A DNA stretch of 7,342 bases from Roseburia sp. (GTDB lineage: Bacteria > Bacillota > Clostridia > Lachnospirales > Lachnospiraceae), in contig JAUUNJ010000122.1 of the NCBI GenBank assembly GCA_030844625.1, positions 1 through 7,342 on the forward strand, in the 5' to 3' direction. Positions 6,816 through 7,342 of the stretch are shown in pieces. The translations under genes were made by a program, and so were the position numbers. The first letter of the stretch is position 1. The number at the start of each line of letters is the position of its first letter. A model generated the notes under the pieces. The model was not told the origin of the DNA. It worked only from the letters and a program-made list of their open reading frames with translations, and did no database searches.

Positions 6816-7342
6816 ATATTTCAACCAATGATTTGTAGTTTTCAAGACACTTCTCTCTTACTGCACACCATTGACACCATATATTTGCTTCTTTGTCGTA
6901 ACTCGCATTTTTAAGATTATCCGGCAAAAACTGTTTTTTCTCTGCCGTCGTCAAATCATTGAATTTGCCAAGTAATACATTCTCCTGATTTTCATTTTCC
7001 AAATGCAGGTATATGAATTCTTCTTTCTTTCTCATCATTTCGAAATCAATATCTGTTACCTTTGGAAACTGTTTTATCTTACCATCCTGCAACGCTTGAT
7101 GAATAATCGCACTCTTAGCATTCGATTTGATATCTGTTATCTCAGATTCGTTCAAAAATCTAAAATATCGTCTCAAGCGTTCTGCTGAATCATCAAGTGT
7201 CTCATTCATTATTGCCTCTGTGGCAATTTGACCTTCTAATTTACTCCGCACATTATTTGCCAGAATTATCTCTAGATATTTTGCCTGCAGGAATCTAACT
7301 TGGTACTTAGTACCATTTTCTATTAATGACTCTAATGAAAAT
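6814..7342 (-). CDS. C-terminal 175 residues of a probable Fe-S cluster PD-(D/E)XK-type nuclease (gene enters from right edge)
   Basis: The frame is open from the right edge to the TAA at 6814-6816, giving 175 visible residues; the true start lies outside. A GTG at 7251 could be read as a start, but nothing resembling a good Shine-Dalgarno site precedes it and the reading frame continues upstream with protein-like sequence (TKYQVRFLQAKYLEIILANN). The last 22 residues carry CQWCAVREKC, that is CX2CX5C. This is the spacing of the C-terminal three cysteines that hold the 4Fe-4S cluster in Cas4 and AddB-type PD-(D/E)XK nucleases, where a fourth cysteine lies far N-terminal. The catalytic D-E-K residues are not recognisable here and would have to be upstream. 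The gene is 14 nt ahead of dpdE and in the same operon, so a role in the same DNA restriction arm is likely. In the Salmonella dpd order dpdD precedes dpdE; I cannot tell whether this is dpdD. Confidence 0.7.
   Translation of the reverse strand, partial: FSLESLIENGTKYQVRFLQAKYLEIILANNVRSKLEGQIATEAIMNETLDDSAERLRRYFRFLNESEITDIKSNAKSAIIHQALQDGKIKQFPKVTDIDFEMMRKKEEFIYLHLENENQENVLLGKFNDLTTAEKKQFLPDNLKNASYDKEANIWCQWCAVREKCLENYKSLVEI
6847..6876 (-). other. CX2CX5C iron-sulfur cluster motif in the right-edge gene
   Basis: Codons for CQWCAVREKC place three cysteines with the spacing seen at the C-terminus of Cas4/AddB-type nucleases. It is the only strong functional clue to this truncated gene. The N-terminal fourth cysteine cannot be seen in the window. 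A simple zinc site is the alternative. Confidence 0.6.

Noticed and set aside
6847..6876. CRISPR Cas4
   Set aside because: The CX2CX5C tail is shared by many Fe-S nucleases; there is no CRISPR array, cas1 or cas2 in the window, and the catalytic core is not visible.
6814..7251. Complete small gene of 145 aa starting at GTG 7251
   Set aside because: No convincing ribosome site precedes the GTG and the frame stays open to the window edge with protein-like sequence, so it is the tail of a longer gene.
1..7342. Mobile element, integrase, attachment site, tRNA or terminator
   Set aside because: No transposase-like protein, tRNA-like fold, obvious direct repeats or GC-rich hairpin followed by a T-run was seen. 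Junctions are too short to hold terminators.

Overview
The window is an AT-rich stretch in which every supportable gene lies on the minus strand, with almost no non-coding DNA. AT-rich codon use, strong AAGGAG/AGGGAGG-type Shine-Dalgarno sequences and a TTG start suggest a low-GC Gram-positive bacterium, probably Firmicutes/Clostridia. That placement is an inference; nothing in the window fixes the taxon.

In transcription order (right to left) there are five genes. First is the 3' end of a gene entering from the right edge (7342-6814), whose product ends in a Cas4/AddB-like CX2CX5C iron-sulfur motif. Next is a complete RapA-like SNF2-family ATPase of 1111 aa (6799-3464), called dpdE. Then comes a complete RecQ-like helicase of 824 aa (3471-997), called dpdF. 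It is followed by a 260-aa protein with winged-helix-like ends (992-210), called dpdG. Last is the 5' end of a gene leaving at the left edge (206-1), probably dpdH. The junctions are 14 nt apart, 8 nt overlapping, 4 nt apart and 3 nt apart, so this reads as one translationally coupled operon without an internal promoter or terminator.

The SNF2-like, RecQ-like, ~260-aa order with these sizes fits dpdE-dpdF-dpdG of the dpd locus. That locus, best studied in Salmonella Montevideo, inserts 7-deazaguanine derivatives into DNA. There, DpdA, DpdB and DpdC make the modification, and the DpdD-K set is associated with restriction of unmodified DNA. This window would therefore be the middle of the restriction arm. 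The modification genes are not in view, so the link to 7-deazaguanine rests on gene identity and order, not on a visible dpdA.

The points most worth a second look are three. DpdF has a RecQ-type zinc motif with the exact RecQ spacing, but displaced and with His as the fourth ligand. DpdF also has an unassigned alpha/beta C-terminal domain where RecQ would have winged-helix and HRDC domains. Finally, a probable Fe-S nuclease gene sits directly upstream of dpdE. I see no sign of a wholly unknown system: no CRISPR, tRNA, rRNA, transposon or repeat array. There is no gene-free stretch over 300 bases.
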